Shown: positions 5,520-12,456 of the stretch, piece by piece
How the letters are laid out: each line of letters opens with the position of its first letter
Numbering within the stretch: the stretch's first letter is position 1
Source of the DNA: CAYJAZ01 sp964371865
GTDB lineage: Bacteria; Desulfobacterota; Desulfovibrionia; Desulfovibrionales; Desulfovibrionaceae
Direction of reading: 5' to 3'
NCBI GenBank assembly: GCA_964371865.1
Contig: CAYJOR010000069.1
Coordinates: forward strand, 1 to 12,744
DNA length: 12,744 bases
Position numbers and translations under genes: made by a program
The notes under the pieces: generated by a model
Databases searched by the model: none
What the model was told of the DNA's origin: nothing
Seen by the model: the letters and a program-made list of their open reading frames with translations, nothing else

Positions 5520-7685
5520 ATGCTTGGCAAAAGTAAACAAACAGCTAAATCTAAAAAACCGACTGTAAAGCAGCATTATAAAATCTTGCATGAGCTTAAA
5601 AAACGTATGCGTATTCAAGTGAAGATGCTTTATTCACCTGACCTTGACTCTTCTTACGTGCACGCAATTTTGTCTGGTTTTTCAGGTGTTTCCGATGTTC
5701 GCATTAACCATAAAAACGCTTGTATTGTGGTTGATTATAGCGGAGAAAAAGCTCATAGAGATGCAATTCTAAACTTTTTAGAAAATATTCCTAAAGAAGC
5801 TTTCCATTCCTCGCACAAGCAAGAAAAAGATGTTTCTTTGCCTGAAGTTATAGGGCAAGCTTTGATTGCTGCCTCTACACCTTTCCAGCCTAAATCTATA
5901 AAAGAATTTATGGCATGGTCTTTAGGTGTGCCGACTATAACCGAGGGGCTTCTTACTCTCTTTACAAAAGGAATTAAGGTTGAAGTTTTAGATGCTTCCG
6001 CTGTACTTTTCTCTTTATTGCGTAAAGATTACACCACGGCAAATACCATTGTTGCTTTGCTAGGTGTAGCATCATGGCTTGAACAGTGGACTGAAGAAAT
6101 GTCTGATGATCTACTGAAAAAACTCCTCAAACCACAAGTAGAAAGTGTGTGGATTGAAAGAGATACAAAAGAAATTTCCATTCCTTTTTCAGAGCTGAAA
6201 ATAGATGATATCGTTATCTGCGGAACAGGCGAACTTATTCCTGTTGATGGAATAATCGTTGATGGTGAAGCCGCAATCAATAAAAGCTCGATTACAGGCG
6301 AATCTCTACCTCTTCACGTAAAAGAAGGGGATGAAGTTTTATCTGGTTCTATTTTGGAAGACGGTCGTTTACGCATAGCCGCTAAACACGTTGGGCAAGA
6401 AACGCACATGGCAAGAATTTCACGATTCTTAGAAAATTCATTACGTAACCCATCAGAATCTCAGAAACAAAGTGCTGAACTTGCGGATAAACTTGTTCCA
6501 ATAACCTTTGGGCTTGGGCTAGGACTTTTTGCCATAACTAAAGACATTTCAAGAGCTGCTTCTGTTCTTACTGTAGACTACTCATGCGCAATAAAATTGA
6601 CTGCTCCAATAGCAGTTAAATCAGCTATGTATAGCGCAGGGCAAAGTGGAGTTCTTCTAAAAGGCGGTCAAGCTTTGGATACTTTATCCAAAATAGACAC
6701 CTTAGTTTTCGATAAAACAGGTACGCTTACAAAAGGTAATCTTGAGATAGTTGATATTATTCCACTACCGGAAAATAAAACTTCTCAGGCTATTATGACT
6801 GAGGAAGAACTGCTTGCTCTAGCCGCAAGCGCAGAAGAGCATTATGGTCATCCTGTTGCAAGGGCTGTTGTAGCAGAAGCGAAAAAGCGTAATTTAGTGT
6901 TTCCTAACGTAAGTCAGGTAGATTTTATTGTTGCTCATGGTGTATCTGCTTATGTTGATAATGCACAAATCCGTGTAGGTAGTAGACACTTCTTAGAAGA
7001 TGATGAAAATATCAACTGCTCAACTGCGGATAGCTATGAAAAAGAACTTAGAAACCATGGAAAATCGATTCTTTATGTAGCAAAAGATGATGTTCTTATA
7101 GGTATACTTGCTCTGAGAGATGAAATTCGTTCTGAAGCAGTTTTTACCTTACAAGAGTTGAAAAAACGTGGCATAAAAAATATTGTAATGCTTACAGGTG
7201 ATCACAAAGATACTGCAAAGGCAATAGCACAAGAGCTAGTAAATATTGATGAAGTACATTGGGAGCTAAAGCCTGAAGATAAAGCTAATCTACTTTACAA
7301 AATGCAAGCTGAAGGCAAGAAAATTGCTTTTGCCGGTGATGGTGTAAATGATGCTCCTGCTTTATTATCTGCCGATGTAGGAATTTGTATGCCGCAGGGT
7401 GCTGATTTAGCAAGGGAATCAGCACAAGTAGTTCTTCTAGAAGAAGATTTACGTATGCTTCTTGTTGCAAAAGATATAGCAATGGAAAATCAAAAAGTTC
7501 TTAAAAATTCTTTCTATTCAACAGTAGGAATTAACTCGCTTATTCTTTTACTTGCTTCAATGGGTAAAATTAATCCTGTTATGTCTGCGTTCTTGCATAA
7601 TGCTGGAACTGTTGGTATATTAGCTTATGCAGCAAAAGCTGCCGGCAAAAAACAAGATTCTGAGTACACAAAATTGGAACACTAA
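5520..7685 (+). CDS. P1B-type heavy-metal ATPase with N-terminal HMA-like domain (FezB-like, YSC type)
   Basis: A 721-residue membrane ATPase. The order is: a basic N terminus, an HMA-like domain (about 19-92) with a degenerate basic motif ELKKRMRIQV (25-34), membrane helices, an actuator domain with an intact TGES (259-262), an altered metal-site motif DYSCAIKL (353-360) where most family members have CPC, the phosphorylated aspartate in DKTGT (D398), HP (444-445), GDGVND (606-611), and two C-terminal helices with NPVMSAFLHNAG. The SC-type motif points to a metal preference other than Cu or Zn/Cd; from memory it fits the P1B-6-like group that includes ferrosome ATPases. All catalytic residues are present, so this pump should cycle normally, unlike its neighbour at 617. 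The ribosome site is AGGA (5510-5513). It lies between a two-helix membrane protein and the triple FeoA-like gene, which supports an iron role. Family certain; substrate inferred. Confidence 0.94.
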   Translation: MLGKSKQTAKSKKPTVKQHYKILHELKKRMRIQVKMLYSPDLDSSYVHAILSGFSGVSDVRINHKNACIVVDYSGEKAHRDAILNFLENIPKEAFHSSHKQEKDVSLPEVIGQALIAASTPFQPKSIKEFMAWSLGVPTITEGLLTLFTKGIKVEVLDASAVLFSLLRKDYTTANTIVALLGVASWLEQWTEEMSDDLLKKLLKPQVESVWIERDTKEISIPFSELKIDDIVICGTGELIPVDGIIVDGEAAINKSSITGESLPLHVKEGDEVLSGSILEDGRLRIAAKHVGQETHMARISRFLENSLRNPSESQKQSAELADKLVPITFGLGLGLFAITKDISRAASVLTVDYSCAIKLTAPIAVKSAMYSAGQSGVLLKGGQALDTLSKIDTLVFDKTGTLTKGNLEIVDIIPLPENKTSQAIMTEEELLALAASAEEHYGHPVARAVVAEAKKRNLVFPNVSQVDFIVAHGVSAYVDNAQIRVGSRHFLEDDENINCSTADSYEKELRNHGKSILYVAKDDVLIGILALRDEIRSEAVFTLQELKKRGIKNIVMLTGDHKDTAKAIAQELVNIDEVHWELKPEDKANLLYKMQAEGKKIAFAGDGVNDAPALLSADVGICMPQGADLARESAQVVLLEEDLRMLLVAKDIAMENQKVLKNSFYSTVGINSLILLLASMGKINPVMSAFLHNAGTVGILAYAAKAAGKKQDSEYTKLEH

Positions 7686-7712
7686 CTGCTCATAGATGAA
7701 TAGGAGAAAATC

Positions 7713-8435
7713 ATGTCTACAACCTTTACTAAAGCGCCATCAGGAGTACTCCTCAATCTTGATAAAATTGAAGATAGTAAATTAGAATCTGAACTCTTTA
7801 GAATGGGGGTTCTTCCTAATAATATAATCTATAAAATGGACGCAGAGTCAGATATTCATACAGTACGCATAAAAACTGCAAAAGGCGATAGAGTTCTTGC
7901 AGGCGGAATGGGCGGAAAAATAGTGGCTCACTTAGATGATGACCGTATAATCTCTCTTATAGATATGAAGCCCAAAGAGTGCGCTCATATTGAAGCTATT
8001 GAGGGCGGACAAGAACTTGCGATAGCATTATCCGCACTGGGACTTGAAAATGGCGAAGAGTTTGAACTTGTAAGATGTTTACCTCCTATGATTTATTTGG
8101 TTGATGTAAACGGCAAGAAGCGTATAAAACTATCTGAGGGAATGGCGGCAAAAATACTTGGCAAGATGGAAAATTGTATGGAATGTCAGTTTGCAAATGC
8201 CAGTGTTAACGTTCCTTTTTCGATAAGTAAAATTATCGGCGGAGTAAGCTCTAAAAAAATTTTGGATTCCCTAAACGTACATGAAGGCGATACTTTAACA
8301 TTGTATTCTGTAGAAAATGCACCAATTTATTCTATGAGTAAAAATGGTAGATTTATGCTTGCAACCCGTGAGGGATTAAGGGTTGTTCTTAAAAAAGAAC
8401 AAGCTGATAATATAAAAGTTTCTACTGAAATTTAG
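7713..8435 (+). CDS. Protein with three FeoA-like (SH3-like) domains
   Basis: A 240-residue cytoplasmic protein with no membrane helix. The central region (about 80-152) is a recognisable FeoA domain: SLIDMKPKECAHIEAIEGG, then ALSALGLENGEEFELV, then a strand and a final MAAKILG. The N-terminal region (about 11-76: LNLDKIEDS, LFRMGVLPNN, RVLAGGMGGKIVAHL) and C-terminal region (about 168-228: SISKIIGG, LDSLNVHEGDTLTL, EGLRVVLKK) repeat the same pattern in weaker form. FeoA domains accompany the FeoB ferrous-iron transporter or occur in iron-responsive DtxR-type regulators, where they bind a partner or sense metal. No FeoB is present; a P-type ATPase sits 27 bases upstream instead. A CxxC at 155-158 lies between domains 2 and 3. 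The ribosome site AGGAG (7702-7706) is strong. A regulatory or docking partner of the ATPases is the likely role. Confidence 0.9.
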   Translation: MSTTFTKAPSGVLLNLDKIEDSKLESELFRMGVLPNNIIYKMDAESDIHTVRIKTAKGDRVLAGGMGGKIVAHLDDDRIISLIDMKPKECAHIEAIEGGQELAIALSALGLENGEEFELVRCLPPMIYLVDVNGKKRIKLSEGMAAKILGKMENCMECQFANASVNVPFSISKIIGGVSSKKILDSLNVHEGDTLTLYSVENAPIYSMSKNGRFMLATREGLRVVLKKEQADNIKVSTEI

Positions 8436-8498
8436 GGTGTTTTTATAAAAAAATATCTAGGTTAGGTTCTACTAACTATCTAAAAATACAAACTATTC

Positions 8499-8527
8499 TT
8501 GACTTAACTCTTGTTTTGCTTTATACC
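8499..8527 (+). promoter_or_regulatory. Putative sigma70-type promoter for the 8558 gene
   Basis: TTGACT (8499-8504) and TATACC (8522-8527) are separated by 17 bases and lie 30 bases before a strong AGGAG-led start. The -35 box is near consensus; the -10 box is weaker. The gap 8436-8557 also begins with the TAGGGTGTTTTT post-stop motif seen after two other genes of the locus. Confidence 0.5.
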
Positions 8528-8557
8528 TAAAGAAACTTTTAAATTCAGGAGTAAATT

Positions 8558-8803
8558 ATGGGATTTTACAAAGCATTAAGTGTAGCAGCATTTGGAATGG
8601 CATCTTATGCACTTTATAAAAGTGGTGCACTTAACCCAGCAGTAAAATGTGCGGTTAAAGCAAGTAAAAAAGCATCTAATTTTGCGGAAGAAAATATTGC
8701 AAAAGCTAAAGATGGTTATAAAAATCTTGTAAATAAATTTGAAAAAGAAGAAGAAGAAAAGTCTAGCGAAGTTATTACAGCTGAACTCGTTGAAGAAAAG
8801 TAG
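8558..8803 (+). CDS. Small single-helix membrane protein with acidic tail
   Basis: An 81-residue protein. The N-terminal 24 residues form a membrane helix (about 5-20, KALSVAAFGMASYALY). A basic, amphipathic helical stretch follows (about 29-60, repeated AVK, KASKKAS, AKAKDGYKNL), then an acidic tail EKEEEEKSSEVITAELVEEK. The tail closely matches that of the protein at 5147 (SSEIVDTELKEI). I recognise no family; the layout of a short N-terminal anchor with a charged cytoplasmic coil is common among small organelle or envelope scaffold proteins. Ribosome site AGGAG (8547-8551), six bases before ATG. It has its own promoter and is the last member of the locus. Confidence 0.85.
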   Translation: MGFYKALSVAAFGMASYALYKSGALNPAVKCAVKASKKASNFAEENIAKAKDGYKNLVNKFEKEEEEKSSEVITAELVEEK

Positions 8804-8880
8804 GATGTTTTTCTAAGTTAACTCTCTTGCCTTTTGAATCTTCTTGAAAGAACGAAAATACATAATTTAGAGGCGCGCCT
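8801..8880 (+). repeat. Intergenic repeat element, shortened copy 3
   Basis: From the stop codon, TAGGATGTTTTTCTAAGTTAA, then CTCTCTTGCCTTTTGAA (8822-8838) lines up with the start of the copy at 4952. ATAATTTAGA (8862-8871) lines up with its later AATTTAGA block. About 80 bases of the middle are absent. It ends in a perfect 10-bp palindrome AGGCGCGCCT (8871-8880), which is unusually GC-rich for this sequence. Confidence 0.45.
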
Positions 8881-8904
8881 TAGTAAAAATGTATAAGATA
8901 AACT

Positions 8905-8940
8905 TTTTCAATATATATACCTTACTATAATTTCATAGTA
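8905..8940 (+). promoter_or_regulatory. Putative promoter with overlapping inverted repeat before 8977
   Basis: A perfect TATAAT (8926-8931) has a poor TTTTCA box (8905-8910) 15 bases upstream. The -10 box overlaps an inverted repeat TACTAT/ATAGTA (8923-8928 and 8935-8940), a plausible operator. It would drive the 8977 and 9745 genes. Confidence 0.45.
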
Positions 8941-8976
8941 TGTAATTGAGGAAAATAGACAAGCGATACTTTGTAA

Positions 8977-9714
8977 ATGATAAGAATTGGAAAAAAAATT
9001 CATACTGACCCATATCTTATTGATTTGGAAAATCTCGAAAGGCTTTGTAACTTCGTTACAAAGTACGCTGATGTCTGCGCTATAAAAATTGTGAGTTATA
9101 CTCAAAAAGAAAAAGAAGTTCGAGAATTTACAAGTTTCTCAGAACTTCTATCTTTAAAAGAAGTAATTAAGTACAAAATCTGCAAGATGACTCTAAGGGG
9201 TTTTAAAGATAAGAAAGAAATTATCACTTTTGACTTTACAAATCCAACAAGCAAAATTTTTCCCTTTATTGAACCGGCAACGCTGAAATCGACATTTACC
9301 ATCGAGGGGGAAGAAGAGTTTGAAAAGTTTTTAGCTGAATATGAGGAGAAGATTGAATCCGTCGTTTCTTATAAAAGGGTTGCATATAAAATGCTCTATT
9401 CCTTTCAGCCTTCATTTGTTGCAAGTTTATTTACAGCAGTCTACGTGCTATCTCTTTCAAGGCAGGGGGCAGACGCCTTTGTGCTAATGCTTGCATCTGT
9501 GCTTTTCTTTTTAACGCTTAGCACACTTGCAAATTTTTTCTTTTATCCTTTTCTCTATATTTATAATCCTTTAATTAAATTTGATTTAGAACTAACTACA
9601 CAAAATTCCTATAAAATATATTTGTATTTGTTAGCTTGTTCATTAAAAAATAATTCTAAGTTGTTATTTGTTTCAATTTTAATAGGTCTCGGTTTACTCT
9701 TTTACCTTACTTAA
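8977..9714 (+). CDS. Orphan membrane protein, soluble N-terminal domain plus three helices
   Basis: A 245-residue protein that I do not recognise. Residues 1-130 are soluble with mixed alpha/beta character and many charged residues; the segment 105-128 is strongly acidic (EGEEEFEKFLAEYEEK). Three hydrophobic stretches follow: about 145-161, about 167-198 (rich in F, L and Y, possibly a helical hairpin) and 228-244 at the very C terminus. No catalytic motif or signal peptide is evident. The ribosome site is weak: GAGGAAAA (8948-8955) is about 20 bases upstream, so the start could be slightly different. The gene follows its own promoter and a 30-base gap separates it from the phosphatase-like gene, so the two are probably co-transcribed. 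It seems separate from the metal locus. Confidence 0.78.
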   Translation: MIRIGKKIHTDPYLIDLENLERLCNFVTKYADVCAIKIVSYTQKEKEVREFTSFSELLSLKEVIKYKICKMTLRGFKDKKEIITFDFTNPTSKIFPFIEPATLKSTFTIEGEEEFEKFLAEYEEKIESVVSYKRVAYKMLYSFQPSFVASLFTAVYVLSLSRQGADAFVLMLASVLFFLTLSTLANFFFYPFLYIYNPLIKFDLELTTQNSYKIYLYLLACSLKNNSKLLFVSILIGLGLLFYLT

Positions 9715-9744
9715 TTAAAACGGTATTTAACTTTAGGAAAAAAG

Positions 9745-10224
9745 ATGATAAATCTCTCAAAAATAGAAGATATTATAGCTATTCATCAAGTAAATGAAAC
9801 TCTTATAAGTACAGGGCAACCCACAGCAGAGCAATATATAAGACTAAAAGATGCAGGAGTAGAGGTTGTAGTTAATGTACTTAGAATCAATCCTCCTACA
9901 GAACAACCCGATTTTTCAGCTATACAAAAAGCAGACTTACGCTACTACACAATTCATTACGATAATGGAAATCCTCTTTCTGTGATGGAAGACTTTATCT
10001 TACTAATGAAAAGTTTAGAGGGAAAAAATATTTTAGTACATTGCACTTTTAATTGGCGTGCATCAAGCATACTAGATGCTTACTTTCAGATAACGAAGGG
10101 AGAAATAAATCCAAAAGCTATCTATCCAAATATTGATTTAAAAGAAATTGCACTTGAATATCCTGCAATAGGCGATTTTATATCAGCCGTCGAAAAGCAT
10201 TACAATATAAAAATTATAAGATAA
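9745..10224 (+). CDS. Protein-tyrosine-phosphatase-like protein (DUF442/beta-lactamase-hydrolase-like)
   Basis: A 159-residue cytoplasmic protein of the small cysteine-phosphatase-like group often annotated as beta-lactamase hydrolase-like or PTP family. Family features: STGQPTAEQY near residue 22, which is the usual (S)GQP..(E/Q) opening; a core strand VEVVVNVL (39-46); and the active-site-like loop LVHCTFNWRAS (97-107) with Cys100 and Arg105. The spacing is C-x4-R rather than the classical C-x5-R; this shorter spacing is what I recall for this subfamily. An aspartate general acid is not obvious. Physiological substrate unknown. Ribosome site AGGA (9736-9739). It is the last + strand gene before a bidirectional terminator. 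Confidence 0.88.
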   Translation: MINLSKIEDIIAIHQVNETLISTGQPTAEQYIRLKDAGVEVVVNVLRINPPTEQPDFSAIQKADLRYYTIHYDNGNPLSVMEDFILLMKSLEGKNILVHCTFNWRASSILDAYFQITKGEINPKAIYPNIDLKEIALEYPAIGDFISAVEKHYNIKIIR

Positions 10225-10250
10225 TATCCTACTTTAGAAATAATAAAAAT

Positions 10251-10294
10251 AAATCTTCCTTTAGCTCATATTTTATGAGAGTGAAGGAAGATTT
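10251..10294. terminator. Strong bidirectional hairpin between convergent genes
   Basis: The 11-bp perfect outer arms (10251-10261 and 10284-10294, AAATCTTCCTT) enclose an inner 6-bp stem CTCATA/TATGAG (10265-10270 and 10274-10279) with a TTT loop. The outer stem ends in T-rich sequence on both strands (ATTTATAATTT on +, ATTTTTATTATTT on -). It lies between the phosphatase-like gene and ugpC, which converge, so it can stop transcripts from both sides. Confidence 0.75.
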
Positions 10295-10380
10295 ATAATT
10301 TAAGTTATTAATCAGTTAATGATGCTAAAATTACCTCAAAATTTTATGTAGTTCCTAATAATTTTAAGGAAAGGTGGAGT

Positions 10381-10430
10381 TTGAGGGGGAAAACCTCGTT
10401 TTATAAGAAAAAACGTAGTTTTCCCCTCAA
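10381..10430. terminator. Second large hairpin downstream of ugpC
   Basis: The arms TTGAGGGG/CCCCTCAA (10381-10388 and 10423-10430) continue with AAAAC/GTTTT after a one-base bulge and then, past two mismatches, CGTTTT/AAAACG around a seven-base loop. It lies 24 bases after the ugpC stop on the - strand. The stem is strong but no clear T-run follows on either side, so it may act as a transcript-stabilising structure as much as a terminator. Confidence 0.55.
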
Positions 10431-10453
10431 GAAATAATCTAAATTATAAAATC

Positions 10454-11560
10454 TTATGCACAACGTTTTTCGGTTTGTGCATCGAAAGCGTGCGCCATAC
10501 CATTTCTTATGCTCATGCGTAAGATTTCACCTGCTTGCGGTCTGTGAATACCGTGTAAGCGAACGATGATGCTGTGCTCAGCTTTATCGACGAGGGTGCT
10601 TGCTTCTTTTTCGCATGAAAGTCTGCAATAAGCAAGGGTGTCAGCTCCTAGAGCTTCAATGATATCAACAGTTAGAGAGATAGGTCCATTATCATCTAGG
10701 ATAAGATCTTCACTACGAACACCTAGGATTATATCATTTTTGCAAAGTTCTGGTTTGATATCTTCAGCAAGCACATCTGTTGAAATAACTGCACCATCAG
10801 GTAGATATAATGAAGAGTCTTTATGCTTTACATTTAACATATTCATTGAAGGTGATCCCATAAATCTTGCAACAAAGACTGATGCAGGGCGTTGATAAAT
10901 TTCATCAGGACTACCGTATTGCTGAATGTGCCCGCCTTTAAGAACAAGGATTTTCTCCGCTAGAGTCATCGCTTCAACTTGATCGTGAGTTACATAGATA
11001 CTTGTAGTCGCAAGTCTTTCGTGTAGCTTACGAAGTTCAATACGCATTTGGTTACGTAAGTTCGCATCGAGGTTTGAGAGTGGCTCATCGAAGAGGAAAA
11101 CACTTGGTTCACGAACGATAGCACGCCCCATAGCAACACGCTGACGTTGACCACCAGAAAGCTGTTTCGGCATACGATCGAGTAGACCATCAAGACTTAA
11201 AAGCTTAGCTGCATCTTCTGCACGCTTTTTGCGTTCTTCGAGAGACATGCCACGTACTTTTAAACCGTAAGTGATATTTTCAAAAACATTCATATGAGGG
11301 TAAAGGGCATAGTTCTGGAAAACCATTGCGATATTACGATCTTTTGGTTCTTTTTGAGTAACATCTTCATCGCCTATGAAAATATTACCACTGCTGACTT
11401 CTTCAAGTCCTGCAAGACAACGAAGAGCAGTTGATTTACCACAACCTGATGGACCAACCATAACCATGAAAGAACCATCAGGAACTTCAACATTGATATC
11501 GGTAAGAACGTGATTAGTTCCAAAAATTTTATTTACATTTTGTAAGCGTACTAGAGCCAT
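10454..11560 (-). CDS. ugpC: ABC importer ATP-binding subunit, UgpC type
   Basis: A 368-residue ATPase that powers an importer for sn-glycerol-3-phosphate or a related carbohydrate. Walker A GPSGCGKST (36-44), Q-loop Q82, signature LSGGQ (134-138), Walker B VFLFDEP (154-160) and the H-loop histidine H192 are all intact. A C-terminal regulatory region of about 125 residues, typical of the MalK/UgpC class, follows (RFMGSPSMNML, then GVRSEDL). The length is normal for UgpC. The ribosome site AAGGA precedes the ATG by seven bases and the gene starts 30 bases after ugpE ends, in the usual A-E-C order. The UgpC name rests on ugpA and ugpE next door; the ATPase alone could equally be MalK- or MsmK-like. 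Confidence 0.93.
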   Translation of the reverse strand: MALVRLQNVNKIFGTNHVLTDINVEVPDGSFMVMVGPSGCGKSTALRCLAGLEEVSSGNIFIGDEDVTQKEPKDRNIAMVFQNYALYPHMNVFENITYGLKVRGMSLEERKKRAEDAAKLLSLDGLLDRMPKQLSGGQRQRVAMGRAIVREPSVFLFDEPLSNLDANLRNQMRIELRKLHERLATTSIYVTHDQVEAMTLAEKILVLKGGHIQQYGSPDEIYQRPASVFVARFMGSPSMNMLNVKHKDSSLYLPDGAVISTDVLAEDIKPELCKNDIILGVRSEDLILDDNGPISLTVDIIEALGADTLAYCRLSCEKEASTLVDKAEHSIIVRLHGIHRPQAGEILRMSIRNGMAHAFDAQTEKRCA

Positions 11561-11590
11561 ATTAGCATCCTTATATATTTAATAGAGAAA

Positions 11591-12436
11591 TTATTTTTCA
11601 GTTTCAACAAGACCACGTACAAAGAGCTTCTGCATTCCAAGTACGACAATAAGCGGCGGCAACATACCAAGCAAAGCAACCGCCATAACTAGATTCCATT
11701 CAGGAATAGCATCTGAAACAGTTACCATACGTTGAATACCCATAACTACAGTATACATACTTTCTGCGTTTGTAACAAGTAATGGCCAAAGATATTGGTT
11801 CCAACCGTAAATGAAAAGAACAACAAAAAGTGCCGCTGTGTTTGTGCGTGAAAGTGGCCATGCAACGTCTATAAAGAAGCGAAGAGGGCCTGCACCGTCA
11901 ATGCGTGACGCTTCAAGTAATTCCGGCGGGATAGACATAAATAATTGACGATATAAAAATGTAGCCGTTGCCGATGCTATAAGTGGCATGATAAGACCAA
12001 CATAACTATCAATAAAGCCTAGATTTGCAGCAACGTTAAATGTAGGAACAATACGCATTTCAACAGGCATCATAAGAGTTACAAATATAAGGGCAAAAGC
12101 TAATTTTCTAAAAGGAAAACGAAAATATACAACAGCATAAGCCGCTGTAATTGAAATAGCAATTTTACCAAGCGCAATACCCAGCGCCATGACAAGACTG
12201 TTAGCCATCATAAGCCATACAGGCACACCGCCGGCTGCTGTAACACCCTCTGTAAGAACCGTTACAAAGTTATTAATAAATTCTCTGCCAAACCATAAAG
12301 GAGTTCCGTTAATAAGTTCTCCTGATGTGTGTGAAGTTGCAACTAATGCAATATAAAGCGGAAATAAAACTATAGCAATACCAAGGCATAGCACTAAGTG
12401 CCCAACTGCTTGACCAAGTCCTTTTTTTTCTACCAT
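11591..12436 (-). CDS. ugpE: ABC importer inner-membrane permease, UgpE type
   Basis: A 281-residue permease with six predicted membrane helices. The first is near residues 13-35 (LVLCLGIAIVLFPLYIALVA, cut here at 20). The cytoplasmic coupling loop carries the EAA motif (EASRIDGAG, 175-183) that contacts the ATPase. The length and the ending (GLVETEK) are typical of UgpE. The ribosome site AGGAG lies about nine bases before ATG, and 20 bases separate it from the ugpA stop. It would pair with UgpA to form the glycerol-3-phosphate channel. Confidence 0.92.
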   Translation of the reverse strand: MVEKKGLGQAVGHLVLCLGIAIVLFPLYIALVATSHTSGELINGTPLWFGREFINNFVTVLTEGVTAAGGVPVWLMMANSLVMALGIALGKIAISITAAYAVVYFRFPFRKLAFALIFVTLMMPVEMRIVPTFNVAANLGFIDSYVGLIMPLIASATATFLYRQLFMSIPPELLEASRIDGAGPLRFFIDVAWPLSRTNTAALFVVLFIYGWNQYLWPLLVTNAESMYTVVMGIQRMVTVSDAIPEWNLVMAVALLGMLPPLIVVLGMQKLFVRGLVETEK

Positions 12437-12456
12437 GATAAATTTCTCCTACAATC

